Below are positions 7,013 to 14,802 of a stretch of DNA of 55,740 nucleotides, piece by piece. The DNA is from Streptomyces olindensis (GTDB lineage: Bacteria; Actinomycetota; Actinomycetes; Streptomycetales; Streptomycetaceae). Positions within the stretch are counted from its first letter, which is position 1, and each line of letters opens with the position of its first letter. The position numbers were made by a program, and so were the translations under genes. The notes beneath the pieces were generated by a model, which did not search any database, was not told the DNA's origin, and saw nothing but the letters and a program-made list of their open reading frames with translations. The stretch spans positions 1-55,740 of the forward strand of contig JJOH01000099.1 of the NCBI GenBank assembly GCA_000696115.1, in the 5' to 3' direction.

Positions 7013-9097
7013 CTACAGCACCGTGAAGCTGTCCTTGACCTTGTCGTAGGTGCGCAGGGCCTGTGTTTCGATGCCGGAGTCGTACCAGGTGTTGACCTGG
7101 TACGACTTGCCCTTCACGTTGAAGCCGAGCAGGCGGGCGTGCCAGTGGACGCCCTCCAGCGTGAAGGTGTACTCCCAGACCACCGCCGGGTGCCCGCGGA
7201 ACGTCGTCTCCTCCAGGCGGACCTTGCGGTAGTCCTGGCCCTGGTGGGCGTTGCGCTCCGAGGTCTGCCAGGTCTCCAGCAGGTCGCCGCGGGCGAGGGA
7301 GGACTTGCCGACCAGTTCCTGCGTGCCGTCCGGGGAGGTGTAGTGCACCTCCGCGCCCGTCTTCACGTCCCGCCGCCAGCCGTCGGGGGTGGTCCAGGCG
7401 AAGCCGCCCGCCTCTCGGTGGGTGCCGGGCGGCAGGGTCTGCGGCCTGGCAGTGCCCTCGACGGTGGGTGAGGGGGTGGGGGACGCGGATGCCGAGGAGC
7501 CGGCGCGGGTGTCGTTGCCGCCCGGCGAGCCGGATGACGTCGCCAGCAGGATCCCTACGACGGCACCGGCGGTCGCGACGGTGGCCGCCACGGCGGCGAG
7601 TACGTTGCGGCGGTGGCGACGGGCTCCGGAGCGGGGCCGGAGCGTGGTGGGGCCGGGGAGTTCGCCCGGGGGCACGGGGGCGGGTTCCGGTGTCGGCGTG
7701 GAGCGGGGGCGGCGTTCGGTCTCCGTCCGCGCGCGGGTGAGGGAGACGGGGCTGCTCGTGCCGGGGTGAGTGGTGGTGGGGGCACTGCTTCCGGCCGGGC
7801 GGGGGTGCGCGGTGGCTTTCGCGTGTGCGGTGAGGGGTGTGGGGCCGCCCGGGTGTCGGCGGGGTGTCGGCTCCGGGACCGGCGCGGGTCGGCGGGGGTC
7901 CGGTGGGGCGGAGGGTCGCGAGTCCTGCGGTGGCGTGGTCGGGGGTGCTGCGGCCTGCTGGGCGGGCCCTTCGCGCAGGGGGTGTTGGTCGGGTTGGTCG
8001 GGTACGGCTTGGCTGCCGCGTACGCTCTCGGGCCGGGGCTCGGGATTCAGGTCCGGAACAGGCTCCGGCTCCAGTCCCGGCTCCGGCTCCGGCTCCAGTC
8101 CCGGCTCCGGCTCCATCTCCGGTCCCAACTCCGGCTCGAGCCCCGGCTCCACCTGCCGTCCCCACTCCGGCTCCGGTACGAGCTGGGACTCCTGTACAGG
8201 CCCCGCCTCCGGCGTCCCCACCACCACCGTGGGCGTCGGTGACGGGAACGCCACCGGTTCCAGGGCCGTTTCCAGGTCCTCCAGGGTCGGGCGGGTCGAC
8301 GGGTCCTTTTCCAGCAGGGCCGTGAGGGTGTCGCGCAAGGGGCCCGCCGGGGCAGGCAGGTCGGGCTCCTCGTAGAGGACCGCGTGCAGGGTCGCCAGTG
8401 TGGTGTCGCGGGAGAAGGGGGAGCGGCCGCCCAGGGCCGCGCAGAGCGTCGCGCCGAGGGACCAGACGTCGGACGGCGGGCCCTGCGGCCGGCCGGAGAT
8501 GCGCTCGGGGGCCATGTAGTCGGGCGAGCCGACCAGCATCCCGACCATCGTCAGCGCCTTGGCGTCCTGGATCGCGGCGATGCCGAAGTCCGTGAGGACG
8601 ATCCGCCGCCCCCTGCCGGAGCCCCTGCCGTCCCGTCCGGACGCGGCCGGCCCGGACGCGGCCGGCCCCTGCGCGTCCTCCACCAGGACGTTCCCGGGCT
8701 TGATGTCCCGGTGCAGGACGCCCCGCGCGTGGACCTGCCGCAGTGCCGCGACGAGACCGAGCCCGACCCGGGCCGTCTCGCAGGGGCCGAGGGGCCCCTC
8801 CTCCGCGAGGATCCGCTCCAGGGAACGGCCCGCGACCAACTCCATGACGATCCACAGGCGTTCGCCCTCGTCGACCACGTCGTAGACCCGTACGACGTTG
8901 GGGTGGTCGATCCGGGCCGTGGCCCTGGCCTCGCGCAGGGTGCGTTCGCGGCGCGTCCTGCTGTCCTCGGCGTCATGGCCGTCGATCCGCATTTCCTTGA
9001 CGGCGACCTGCCGGTCGAGTATTTCGTCGGCGGCTCGCCACACCCGCCCCATTCCCCCCTGGCCGATACTCTCGACCAAGCGATAGCGCCCCGTCAC
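7013..9097 (-). CDS. Receptor-type Ser/Thr protein kinase with extracellular sensor-like domain
   Basis: 694 residues from the GTG at 9097. The Hanks-type kinase domain (about 1-290) has GQGGMG at 12-17, VAVK with Lys34, HRD at 129-131, DFG at 170-172 and a later APE. A low-complexity insert with two GPAAS copies precedes DFG. Next come a Pro/Glu-rich linker with EPEP repeats (about 310-500), one membrane helix near 545, and a C-terminal domain of about 140 residues outside the cell that contains no PASTA repeat. The GTG is chosen because Streptomyces kinases of this type begin just before GRYRL; starting further out (9343) would run into the divergent gene at 9295. The likely role is signalling from cell surface to cytosolic targets; the ligand is unknown. 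Confidence 0.9.
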   Translation of the reverse strand: MTGRYRLVESIGQGGMGRVWRAADEILDRQVAVKEMRIDGHDAEDSRTRRERTLREARATARIDHPNVVRVYDVVDEGERLWIVMELVAGRSLERILAEEGPLGPCETARVGLGLVAALRQVHARGVLHRDIKPGNVLVEDAQGPAASGPAASGRDGRGSGRGRRIVLTDFGIAAIQDAKALTMVGMLVGSPDYMAPERISGRPQGPPSDVWSLGATLCAALGGRSPFSRDTTLATLHAVLYEEPDLPAPAGPLRDTLTALLEKDPSTRPTLEDLETALEPVAFPSPTPTVVVGTPEAGPVQESQLVPEPEWGRQVEPGLEPELGPEMEPEPGLEPEPEPGLEPEPVPDLNPEPRPESVRGSQAVPDQPDQHPLREGPAQQAAAPPTTPPQDSRPSAPPDPRRPAPVPEPTPRRHPGGPTPLTAHAKATAHPRPAGSSAPTTTHPGTSSPVSLTRARTETERRPRSTPTPEPAPVPPGELPGPTTLRPRSGARRHRRNVLAAVAATVATAGAVVGILLATSSGSPGGNDTRAGSSASASPTPSPTVEGTARPQTLPPGTHREAGGFAWTTPDGWRRDVKTGAEVHYTSPDGTQELVGKSSLARGDLLETWQTSERNAHQGQDYRKVRLEETTFRGHPAVVWEYTFTLEGVHWHARLLGFNVKGKSYQVNTWYDSGIETQALRTYDKVKDSFTVL
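8061..8108. repeat. Perfect 24-base tandem duplication inside the kinase linker
   Basis: The unit at 8061-8084 (GGCTCCGGCTCC, AGTCCCGGCTCC) is repeated identically at 8085-8108. On the coding strand it encodes the Gly-Leu-Glu-Pro-Glu-Pro-Glu-Pro type repeats of the linker. Identity at DNA level points to recent slippage and probable length variation between strains. Confidence 0.85.
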
Positions 9098-9294
9098 CAA
9101 TATCCCTGGAACACCGCCGCCGTTCGCATTCCCCGGCAATTCGCTGCACCCCCTCCACGACGCCGCGACCGCCTCCAGTGAAACACAACGGTCACACTTC
9201 GCGCCGCACCAGGATAGTGCGGCGAAATCTTGTGGTACCTCTTTCAGTGCTGCGAATTCAGGCGCAGACCAGGGGGACGGCAAGGGGGGCGAAC

Positions 9295-10020
9295 ATGAGT
9301 TCTCGTCGTACGACGGGGGTCGCGGGATCGCTGGTCGTGGCATCTTTCTCGGCGGTGGTGCTGCTGTCCGGCACCGCCGCCGCGGAAGACGGAGGCCCGG
9401 CGAGCGGCAAGGGAGGAAAGGCCGTTGACGAGGCGCCGGCGGGAGTGCGGCTGACGACGTTGCTGCCGGAGAAGATCTCGGTCGACAACGGTTCCGAAAA
9501 GACGGCGATTACCGCCACGGTGAAGAACGAGGGAAGCAAGGACAGCGGGAAGATCAGGCTTTGGGTCGTCGGTTTCGACGGGCTCACGGTCAAGAACGTC
9601 CAGGGCTGTTCACCGATACCCGAGAACAATCTTCCGGAGGGTTCGAACAGCGGTTTCACCTGTCCGATCGACAATCTCGCGGCCGGTGCGTCGAATTCGT
9701 ACGCGGTCGACGCGACGTACGACCTGCAGAAGGCCGGGAAGATCTGTCTGCCCGTCCAGACGGGCGACGGGAAGAAGACGTTCTGGCAGCAGGGCCCGGT
9801 GCCGTTCGGCACCACGAACCCGTCGCCGAACGCTCCCGCCACTCCCCTGCTGCTCGGCACCGACAACAAGCCGGCGGGTCCGGGCGGCAAGGAGCTGCCG
9901 AAGACCGGTCCGGCCCGTGATGTGCTGCCGCTGGGCGCGGTCGGCGCGTCGCTGCTCGCGGCGGGCGCGGCCGGACTGTGGTGGTCGCAGCGGCGGCGGC
10001 CGGCTCCGCAGGAGGGCTGA
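9295..10020 (+). CDS. LPKTG cell-wall sorted surface protein
   Basis: 241 residues. Signal peptide at 1-31 (Arg-rich start, hydrophobic core, cut near AAAED). The middle resembles an immunoglobulin-like or CARDB-like beta domain (KISVDNGSEKTAITATVKN onward) with two Cys (about 104 and 126). The C-terminus is a classic sorting signal: ELPKTG, a hydrophobic helix, and RRR. ATG 9295 has AAGGGGG 7 bases upstream; an in-frame start at 9178 lacks this and would precede the signal peptide. Sortases cut between Thr and Gly and link the protein to peptidoglycan. Streptomyces class E sortase substrates usually have LAXTG, so LPKTG is a variant worth noting. Function of the displayed domain is unknown. 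Confidence 0.85.
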   Translation: MSSRRTTGVAGSLVVASFSAVVLLSGTAAAEDGGPASGKGGKAVDEAPAGVRLTTLLPEKISVDNGSEKTAITATVKNEGSKDSGKIRLWVVGFDGLTVKNVQGCSPIPENNLPEGSNSGFTCPIDNLAAGASNSYAVDATYDLQKAGKICLPVQTGDGKKTFWQQGPVPFGTTNPSPNAPATPLLLGTDNKPAGPGGKELPKTGPARDVLPLGAVGASLLAAGAAGLWWSQRRRPAPQEG

Positions 10021-10026
10021 ACGTGC

Positions 10027-10063
10027 GAGAGGCCCGCCGGGGAAGAGTCCCGGCGGGCCTCTC
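10027..10063. terminator. Bidirectional terminator hairpin
   Basis: A perfect 15-base stem, GAGAGGCCCGCCGGG (10027-10041) with CCCGGCGGGCCTCTC (10049-10063). It lies in the 60-base gap between the convergent surface protein and bioY, and there is no U run, as usual in Streptomyces. Confidence 0.8.
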
Positions 10064-10080
10064 GTCGAAAACGCGGACGG

Positions 10081-10662
10081 CTAGCGCTTGTTCACGAACT
10101 TCCAGGCCGACGGCAGCACGCCCATCGCCAGCGCCGCCTTCAGCGCGTCGCCGATCAGGAACGGCGTGAGGCCGGCCGCGATCGCCGCGGTCGCGGACAT
10201 GTCGCGGGCGAGCGCGAGGTAGGGCACGCCGATCGCGTAGATGATCGCCTCGCCCACGAGCATCGTGCCGGCCATGCGCCACACCGAGCGGTCGGCGCCG
10301 CGGCGGGCCAGGGCGCCCACGACGGTCGAGGCGAGGATCATGCCGAGGATGTAGCCGAAGGAGGGGGCGACGCCGGAGGAGGCGCCCGCGAACCACGGCA
10401 CACCGGCGATGCCCGCCAGCGCGTACAGCGCCAGGGCGAGGAAGCCGCGGCCGGCGCCGAGGGACGTGCCGACGAGCAGCGCGGCGAAGGTCTGGCCGGT
10501 CACCGGCACCGGGGAGCCCGGCACGGGGACCGAGATCTGGGCGGCGAGGCCGGTGAGGGCGGCACCGCCGAGCACGAGGGCCACGTCCCTCACACGGGAG
10601 GCGGGGAGCAGGTCGGCGAGGACCTGTCCGGTGCGTACGGGAGTGGCGGCAGCGGTGCTCAT
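10081..10662 (-). CDS. bioY: Biotin transporter S component BioY
   Basis: 193 residues with six membrane helices. BioY motifs are present: an N-terminal QISVPVPGSPVPVTGQTFAALLVG, then GAGRGFLALALYALAGIAGVPWFA and a C-terminal PFLIGDALKAALA. BioY binds biotin with high affinity and works with the energy-coupling factor proteins EcfA/EcfT (BioMN), which are not next to it here, so it either shares a distant ECF module or works alone. ATG 10662 has GGAG 6 bases upstream. A possible -10 (TAGCGT on the minus strand, 10707-10702) lies 40 bases further up. No complete BioQ-type palindrome (TGAAC-N3-GTTCA class) was found in front of it. Confidence 0.93.
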   Translation of the reverse strand: MSTAAATPVRTGQVLADLLPASRVRDVALVLGGAALTGLAAQISVPVPGSPVPVTGQTFAALLVGTSLGAGRGFLALALYALAGIAGVPWFAGASSGVAPSFGYILGMILASTVVGALARRGADRSVWRMAGTMLVGEAIIYAIGVPYLALARDMSATAAIAAGLTPFLIGDALKAALAMGVLPSAWKFVNKR

Positions 10663-11065
10663 GGGGACTCCGCGAGGGTGAGGGCCGGTCGGGACACGGT
10701 GACGCTATCCCAGCGCGCTCGCCCGGTTCACCGTCAGCGCTCGACAAAGGCGCGAACACCCGCTTGGTCGGCTCCGGACAAAGAGTGGGGGTTACACCGA
10801 GTACGGCGTGACGCCGGTCACGGAGGCAGGGAGGCTTCGCTCACGCCGTGGGCGGGCAGGCGGACTGTAGGGTTTCGCCAAATGCCTCCAGGCGGGGTGC
10901 CGCACGGCGTCCGCGCCGGGTGCCCACCCTCCGTCCCCGGGGCCTCACGGGCTGCGCTCCGCGCGTCCGCATGCTGGACAGCCGTCCCTCCCGGGCGCGG
11001 GGACCGCCGAGACTGGCGGCGTTTTTGCCCTCTCACGCCTCTCACGCATTGGACGAGCCGCGCCC
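10663..11065. other. 403-base divergent intergenic region without a convincing gene
   Basis: This region holds the promoters of bioY (minus) and the second permease (plus). Short frames are present but have no ribosome site and Arg/Pro-rich nonsense composition. A short hairpin with a U run (CCGCC-GAGACT-GGCGG-CGTTTTT, about 11003-11026) lies 40 bases before the permease ATG and could be a weak leader terminator. Nothing else stands out. Confidence 0.5.
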
Positions 11066-12448
11066 ATGCCCAGCAGCACCACCCAAGAGACGCCGACCGG
11101 CTCGGACGGCGTCTCCCTGTCCCACGGCCTGAAGCAGCGCCACCTGTCGATGATCGCCCTCGGCGGAGTGATCGGCGCCGGTCTGTTCGTCGGCTCCGGC
11201 GCGGGGATCGCCGCGGCCGGTCCGTCGATCGTGGTCGCCTACGCCCTCTCCGGTCTCCTCGTGATGCTGGTGATGCGCATGCTCGGCGAGATGTCGGCCG
11301 CGTATCCGTCGTCGGGCTCGTTCTCGGCGCACGCGGAGCGCGCGATCGGCCCCTGGGCCGGGTTCACCGCCGGCTGGGCCTTCTGGGTGCTGCTCTGCAC
11401 GGCCGTCGGCCTGGAGGGCATCGGTGCCGCGAAGATCATGAGCGGCTGGCTGCCGGGCACGCCGGAGTGGGCGTGGGTGGCGCTGTTCATGGTCGTGTTC
11501 TGCGGCACGAACCTCGCGGCGGTGAAGAACTTCGGCGAGTTCGAGTTCTGGTTCGCGGCCCTGAAGGTCGGCGCGATCACCCTGTTCCTGGCGCTCGGTG
11601 TCCTGGCGATCCTCGGCGTCCTGCCGGGCACGGACTCGCCGGGCACGAGCCACCTCACGGACTTCCTGCCGAACGGCGGCGAGGGCCTGGTCATCGGTCT
11701 GCTCGCGTCGGTCTTCGCCTACGGCGGCCTGGAGACGGTCACCATCGCGGCGGCCGAGTCGGAGAACCCGGTGCGGGGCGTGGCGAGCGCGGTCCGTACG
11801 GCGATGTGGCGCATCGCGCTGTTCTACGTCGGCTCGATGGCGGTCATCGTCACGCTGGTGCCGTGGGACTCGAAGGAGGTCGTCGAGAAGGGCCCGTACG
11901 TCGCCGCCCTGGACGAGCTCGGCATCCCGGGTGCCGGCCAGCTGATGAACGTGGTCGTGCTGGTGGCCCTGCTGTCCGCGATGAACGCCAACATCTACGG
12001 CGCCTCGCGCATCGCCTACTCGCTGGTGGAGCGCGGCCAGGGCCCGAAGGGGCTGGGCCGGGTCTCGGGCGGGGTGCCGCGGATCGCCGTCCTGGCGTCC
12101 TCCGTCTTCGGGTTCCTGTGCGTGCTGCTGAGCTACTGGCGGCCGAACGACGTCTTCCCCTGGCTGCTGAACATGATCGGCGCGGTGATCCTGGTCGTCT
12201 GGATCTTCATCGCCGTGTCGCAGCTGAGGCTGCGGCGCCGGCTGGAGCGCGAGGAGCCCGGGAAGCTGGTCGTGCGGATGTGGGCGTTCCCGTGGCTGAC
12301 GTGGGTGGCGCTGGCCGGCATGGCCGCCGTGTTCGTCCTGATGGCCCGGGAGCCGGACACGCGGGTGCAGTTGTACTCGACGGGCGGGATGACGCTGGCT
12401 CTGGCGGCGGTCGGTTTCGCCTGGCAGAAGGCGCGCGCCCGGCGGTAG
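11066..12448 (+). CDS. Amino acid permease, APC superfamily (paralogue of the gene at 5427)
   Basis: 460 residues, about 12 membrane helices, with the same AAT signature as its neighbour: LKQRHLSMIALGGVIGAGLF, then VGSGAGIAAAG and MRMLGEMSAAYPSSGSFSAHA. It is shorter at both ends than the 5427 gene. Differences in helix 3 (GLEGIGAAKIMSGWLPG versus a VEATAGAVILEGWIP type) suggest a different substrate preference. The ribosome site is weak (GACGAG about 9 bases before ATG 11066). It is followed by a strong terminator, so it is probably monocistronic. Exact amino acid specificity cannot be read from the sequence. Confidence 0.9.
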   Translation: MPSSTTQETPTGSDGVSLSHGLKQRHLSMIALGGVIGAGLFVGSGAGIAAAGPSIVVAYALSGLLVMLVMRMLGEMSAAYPSSGSFSAHAERAIGPWAGFTAGWAFWVLLCTAVGLEGIGAAKIMSGWLPGTPEWAWVALFMVVFCGTNLAAVKNFGEFEFWFAALKVGAITLFLALGVLAILGVLPGTDSPGTSHLTDFLPNGGEGLVIGLLASVFAYGGLETVTIAAAESENPVRGVASAVRTAMWRIALFYVGSMAVIVTLVPWDSKEVVEKGPYVAALDELGIPGAGQLMNVVVLVALLSAMNANIYGASRIAYSLVERGQGPKGLGRVSGGVPRIAVLASSVFGFLCVLLSYWRPNDVFPWLLNMIGAVILVVWIFIAVSQLRLRRRLEREEPGKLVVRMWAFPWLTWVALAGMAAVFVLMAREPDTRVQLYSTGGMTLALAAVGFAWQKARARR

Positions 12449-12462
12449 GACTCCGATGTGTG

Positions 12463-12494
12463 AAAGGCCCCCGCGAGACACGCGGGGGCCTTTT
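12463..12494 (+). terminator. Intrinsic terminator after the second permease
   Basis: AAAGGCCCCCGCG (12463-12475) pairs with CGCGGGGGCCTTTT (12481-12494), with a 5-base loop and U run. It separates the permease from the sodF promoter. Confidence 0.9.
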
Positions 12495-12541
12495 CGCGTT
12501 CCCCGGGCACCCGTCTCCGCTTTCTTGCTGCTAGCGTGCAG

Positions 12542-12558
12542 TTGCAAGACTGTTGCAA
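12542..12558. promoter_or_regulatory. Nur box (nickel-responsive repressor operator) of sodF
   Basis: TTGCAA-GACTG-TTGCAA matches the published Streptomyces Nur box, tTGCaa-N5-ttGCAA, at every defined position. It lies 26 bases before the sodF ATG and just after a -10-like TAGCGT (12532-12537), so Nur bound with nickel would sit on the transcription start region and block it. This agrees with the known repression of sodF by Nur when nickel is plentiful. The match is seen directly; regulation is inferred from S. coelicolor. Confidence 0.88.
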
Positions 12559-12584
12559 TAAGAGGTTCGGAGGGGAACCCGCCC

Positions 12585-13232
12585 ATGCCCGTCTACACGC
12601 TGCCCGAGCTCCCGTACGACTACTCCGCGCTCGCCCCCGTGATCAGCCCGGAGATCATCGAGCTGCACCACGACAAGCACCACGCGGCCTATGTGAAAGG
12701 CGCCAACGACACGCTGGAGCAGCTCGCGGAGGCGCGGGACAAGGAGTCGTGGGGGTCGATCAACGGGCTGGAGAAGAACCTGGCCTTCCACCTCTCCGGG
12801 CACATCCTGCACAGCATCTACTGGCAGAACATGACCGGCCCGAAGGACGGCGGCGGGGAGCCGCTGGCGCAGGACGGCGTGGGCGAGCTGGCCGACGCGA
12901 TCACCGAGTCCTTCGGCTCCTTCGCCCACTTCAAGGCGCAGCTGTCCAAGGCCGCCGCGACCACGCAGGGTTCGGGCTGGGGCGTGCTCGCCTACGAGCC
13001 GCTGAGCGGCCGGCTGATCGTGGAGCAGGTCTACGACCACCAGGGCAACGTGGGCCAGGCCGCCACCCCGATCCTGGTCTTCGACGCCTGGGAGCACGCC
13101 TTCTACCTGCAGTACCGCAACCAGAAGGTGGACTTCATCGAGGCGATGTGGCAGGTCGTCAACTGGCAGGACGTCGCCCGGCGGTACGAGGCCGCCAAGT
13201 CCCGGGCGGACGTGCTGCTGCTCGCCCCCTGA
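12585..13232 (+). CDS. sodF: Iron (Fe/Mn-family) superoxide dismutase SodF
   Basis: 215 residues. Converts superoxide to hydrogen peroxide and oxygen in the cytosol. The four metal ligands are in place: His28 (LHHDKHH), His76 (HILHSIYW), Asp167 and His171 (DAWEHAFY). ATG 12585 has GGAGGGG 9 bases upstream; the Nur box at 12542 then lies in the promoter as expected, which rules out the longer in-frame start at 12456 inside the preceding terminator. In Streptomyces, SodF is the nickel-starvation alternative to the nickel enzyme SodN. The long structured 3' UTR (13233-13376) matches the location of the regulatory RNA s-SodF in S. coelicolor. Confidence 0.96.
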   Translation: MPVYTLPELPYDYSALAPVISPEIIELHHDKHHAAYVKGANDTLEQLAEARDKESWGSINGLEKNLAFHLSGHILHSIYWQNMTGPKDGGGEPLAQDGVGELADAITESFGSFAHFKAQLSKAAATTQGSGWGVLAYEPLSGRLIVEQVYDHQGNVGQAATPILVFDAWEHAFYLQYRNQKVDFIEAMWQVVNWQDVARRYEAAKSRADVLLLAP

Positions 13233-13376
13233 GGCCCTGAGGCCTCCCGTGAAGCGTCCTGCCTCGTGATCGTCTTCTCACCCTTCACGTACGGCAGGCG
13301 GAAAGAAGGAAACCCCCGCGAGTGGGGGTCCCCCCTACTCGAAGAGCTTGGGGGAGTGACTCGCGGGGGTTTCCCG
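13233..13376 (+). ncRNA. Candidate s-SodF: small RNA from the sodF 3' UTR
   Basis: In S. coelicolor a small RNA of about 90 nt is processed from the sodF 3' UTR and base-pairs with the sodN leader. Here the sodF stop is followed by about 75 unstructured bases, including the pyrimidine-rich GTGATCGTCTTCTCACCCTT (13266-13285), and then a very stable hairpin. This fits the position and shape of s-SodF. sodN is not in the window, so pairing cannot be tested and the exact 5' end is unknown. Confidence 0.45.
13309..13373. terminator. Long two-tier terminator hairpin after sodF
   Basis: The outer stem GAAACCCCCGCGAGT (13309-13323) pairs perfectly with ACTCGCGGGGGTTTC (13359-13373). Inside it sits a second hairpin (CCCCC, TACTCGAAGAGCTT, GGGGG), related to a hairpin repeat often met in Streptomyces intergenic DNA (from memory). 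It serves both sodF and the convergent methyltransferase. Confidence 0.85.
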
Positions 13377-13389
13377 TGCGCGGGGGCGG

Positions 13390-14166
13390 TCAGGGCTTGC
13401 GGCCCAGCCCTCCGTGCTGGCCGATCGGTTCCGTCGGTCCGCCCGGCTCGGGGTGCCACAGCGGGACCGAGACCACGCCGGGCTCCACCAGTTCCAGGCC
13501 TTCGAAGAACGCCTCGATCTGCTCCACCGGCCGCAGGAAGTACGGCACGGCGCCCGTCTCGTTGTAGGCGTCCTGCGCCTGCTCGTAGGCCGGGTCGGTG
13601 CCGCGGGAGCCCTCGTTGAGGGAGAGGTAGCTTCCGGACGGCAGGCCGGCCATCAGGCGGCGGACCAGGTCACGGGCCTGCTCGTAGTCGGCCACGTGGC
13701 CCAGGATGCCGCTGAGGATCAGGGCGGTGGGGCGACTGAGGTCGAGGGTCTTCCCGGCGGCCGCGAGGATCTCCTCGGGCTCGTACAGGCTGATGGGCTC
13801 GTACGCCGTCGCGCCCTCCGGGGTGGAGGTGAGCAGGGCGCGGGCGTGGGCGAGGACCAGCGGGTCGTTGTCGACGTAGACGATCCGCGACTCGGGGGCG
13901 AGCCGCTGGGCGACCTCGTGGGTGTTGTCGACGGTGGGCAGGCCCGTGCCGACGTCGAGGAACTGCCGTACGCCTGCCTCCCGCACGAGGTGGCGGATGC
14001 TGCGGCCGAGGAAGGCGCGGCTGCTGCGGGCGATGGTGACGATGCCGGGGAAGACGGCGGTGTAGGCGTCACCGGCCGCCTCGTCCACCGGGTAGTTGTC
14101 CTTGCCGCCCAGCCAGTAGTTCCAGATCCGGGCCGAGTGCGGCACCGACGTGTCGATCTGCGTCAT
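13390..14166 (-). CDS. SAM-dependent methyltransferase of the Methyltransf_19 (DUF574) family
   Basis: 258 residues. The family signature is the N-terminal SARIWNYWLGGKDNYPVDEAA, followed by a Rossmann-type SAM site with LDVGTGLPT (about 70-78) and an acidic YVDNDPLV. The family is greatly expanded in Streptomyces and its substrates are largely unknown, so no reaction beyond methyl transfer should be assumed. It starts 12 bases after the stop of the histidine phosphatase gene on the same strand and has no clear ribosome site (sequence CTATGGGCCC before ATG). It may therefore be the last gene of the kinase-phosphatase transcript. Its 3' end abuts the sodF terminator. Confidence 0.85.
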   Translation of the reverse strand: MTQIDTSVPHSARIWNYWLGGKDNYPVDEAAGDAYTAVFPGIVTIARSSRAFLGRSIRHLVREAGVRQFLDVGTGLPTVDNTHEVAQRLAPESRIVYVDNDPLVLAHARALLTSTPEGATAYEPISLYEPEEILAAAGKTLDLSRPTALILSGILGHVADYEQARDLVRRLMAGLPSGSYLSLNEGSRGTDPAYEQAQDAYNETGAVPYFLRPVEQIEAFFEGLELVEPGVVSVPLWHPEPGGPTEPIGQHGGLGRKP

Positions 14167-14178
14167 GGGCCCATAGTG

Positions 14179-14802
14179 CTACGGCAGGTCCGGGTCGCAC
14201 GGCACATTGAGTGAGAGGAGTGCGGCGGAACCGTCGGATTTCATGCGCAGTTCGCTGATCGCCGCGTTCCGCAACCGTGGGAGCACTCTGCGGTACTCCC
14301 GGGTCGGGATCGACAGCAGGGTGCACAGCACCAGGCGCAGCAGGGTGTTGTGGGCGACGACCAGGACGCGCCCGCCGGGGTGGGCGGCGGCGATGTCGCG
14401 CAGCGCGCGGACGCCCCGGGACGCTGCCGCCGTCGGGTCCTCGGCGCCGGGGAAGGAGTGCGCCACCGGGTCGGCCCGGTAGGCCGCGGCCCACTCCGGG
14501 TCCTCCGTCGCGAACTCGGCGAACGTGCGGCCCTCGACCACGCCGAAGTCGCATTCGCGCAGGCCCGGTTCGCGCTGCGGGGTGAGGCCCAGGGCGCGGC
14601 AGGCGGGCTCGGCGGTGGCGACGGCCCGGGACAGCGGGGACGTCCAGATCGCGTCGACGGGGTGGGCGGCGGCCCACCGTCCGAGGGCCTCGGCCTGGGC
14701 GCGGCCGGTGTCGGTGAGGGCGATGTCGCTGACCCCGGCGTAGCGGTTCTCGGCGTGCCAGACGGTCTGTCCGTGGCGGGCCAGCAGCAGGGTGGTGGTC
14801 AT
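14179..14802 (-). CDS. Histidine phosphatase family protein (phosphoglycerate mutase-like)
   Basis: 207 residues. The catalytic motif LLLARHGQT (6-14) supplies the phosphorylated His; the second Arg (TSPLSRAVATAE), the acid Glu (LRECDFGVVEGRTF) and the second His (VVAHNTLLRL) complete the active site. This branch (broad-specificity phosphatases, GpmB/CobC-like) removes phosphate from small molecules. ATG 14802 overlaps the stop of the FGGY kinase in an ATGA and has GGGGAG upstream, so the two are translationally coupled. Pairing a sugar phosphatase with a sugar kinase may relieve phosphosugar build-up; that role is inferred. Confidence 0.88.
   Translation of the reverse strand: MTTTLLLARHGQTVWHAENRYAGVSDIALTDTGRAQAEALGRWAAAHPVDAIWTSPLSRAVATAEPACRALGLTPQREPGLRECDFGVVEGRTFAEFATEDPEWAAAYRADPVAHSFPGAEDPTAAASRGVRALRDIAAAHPGGRVLVVAHNTLLRLVLCTLLSIPTREYRRVLPRLRNAAISELRMKSDGSAALLSLNVPCDPDLP

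Noticed and set aside
5280..8855. A 1191-residue open frame on the minus strand
   Set aside because: It runs antisense through the permease and in another frame of the kinase. Its His/Arg/Gly/Pro-rich composition is a codon-phase shadow of high-GC genes, with no recognisable domain.
9098..9343. Longer start for the receptor kinase at 9343
   Set aside because: It would overlap the divergent surface-protein gene and its ribosome site and add 82 residues not typical of the family ahead of GRYRL.
11003..11026. Hairpin plus U run considered as an attenuator of the second permease
   Set aside because: The stem is only 5 base pairs and no leader peptide or antiterminator pairing was found, so it is only mentioned within the gap entry.
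10818..11045. A 75-residue open frame in the bioY/permease gap
   Set aside because: No ribosome site, Arg/Pro/Gly shadow composition and no similarity to a known small protein.
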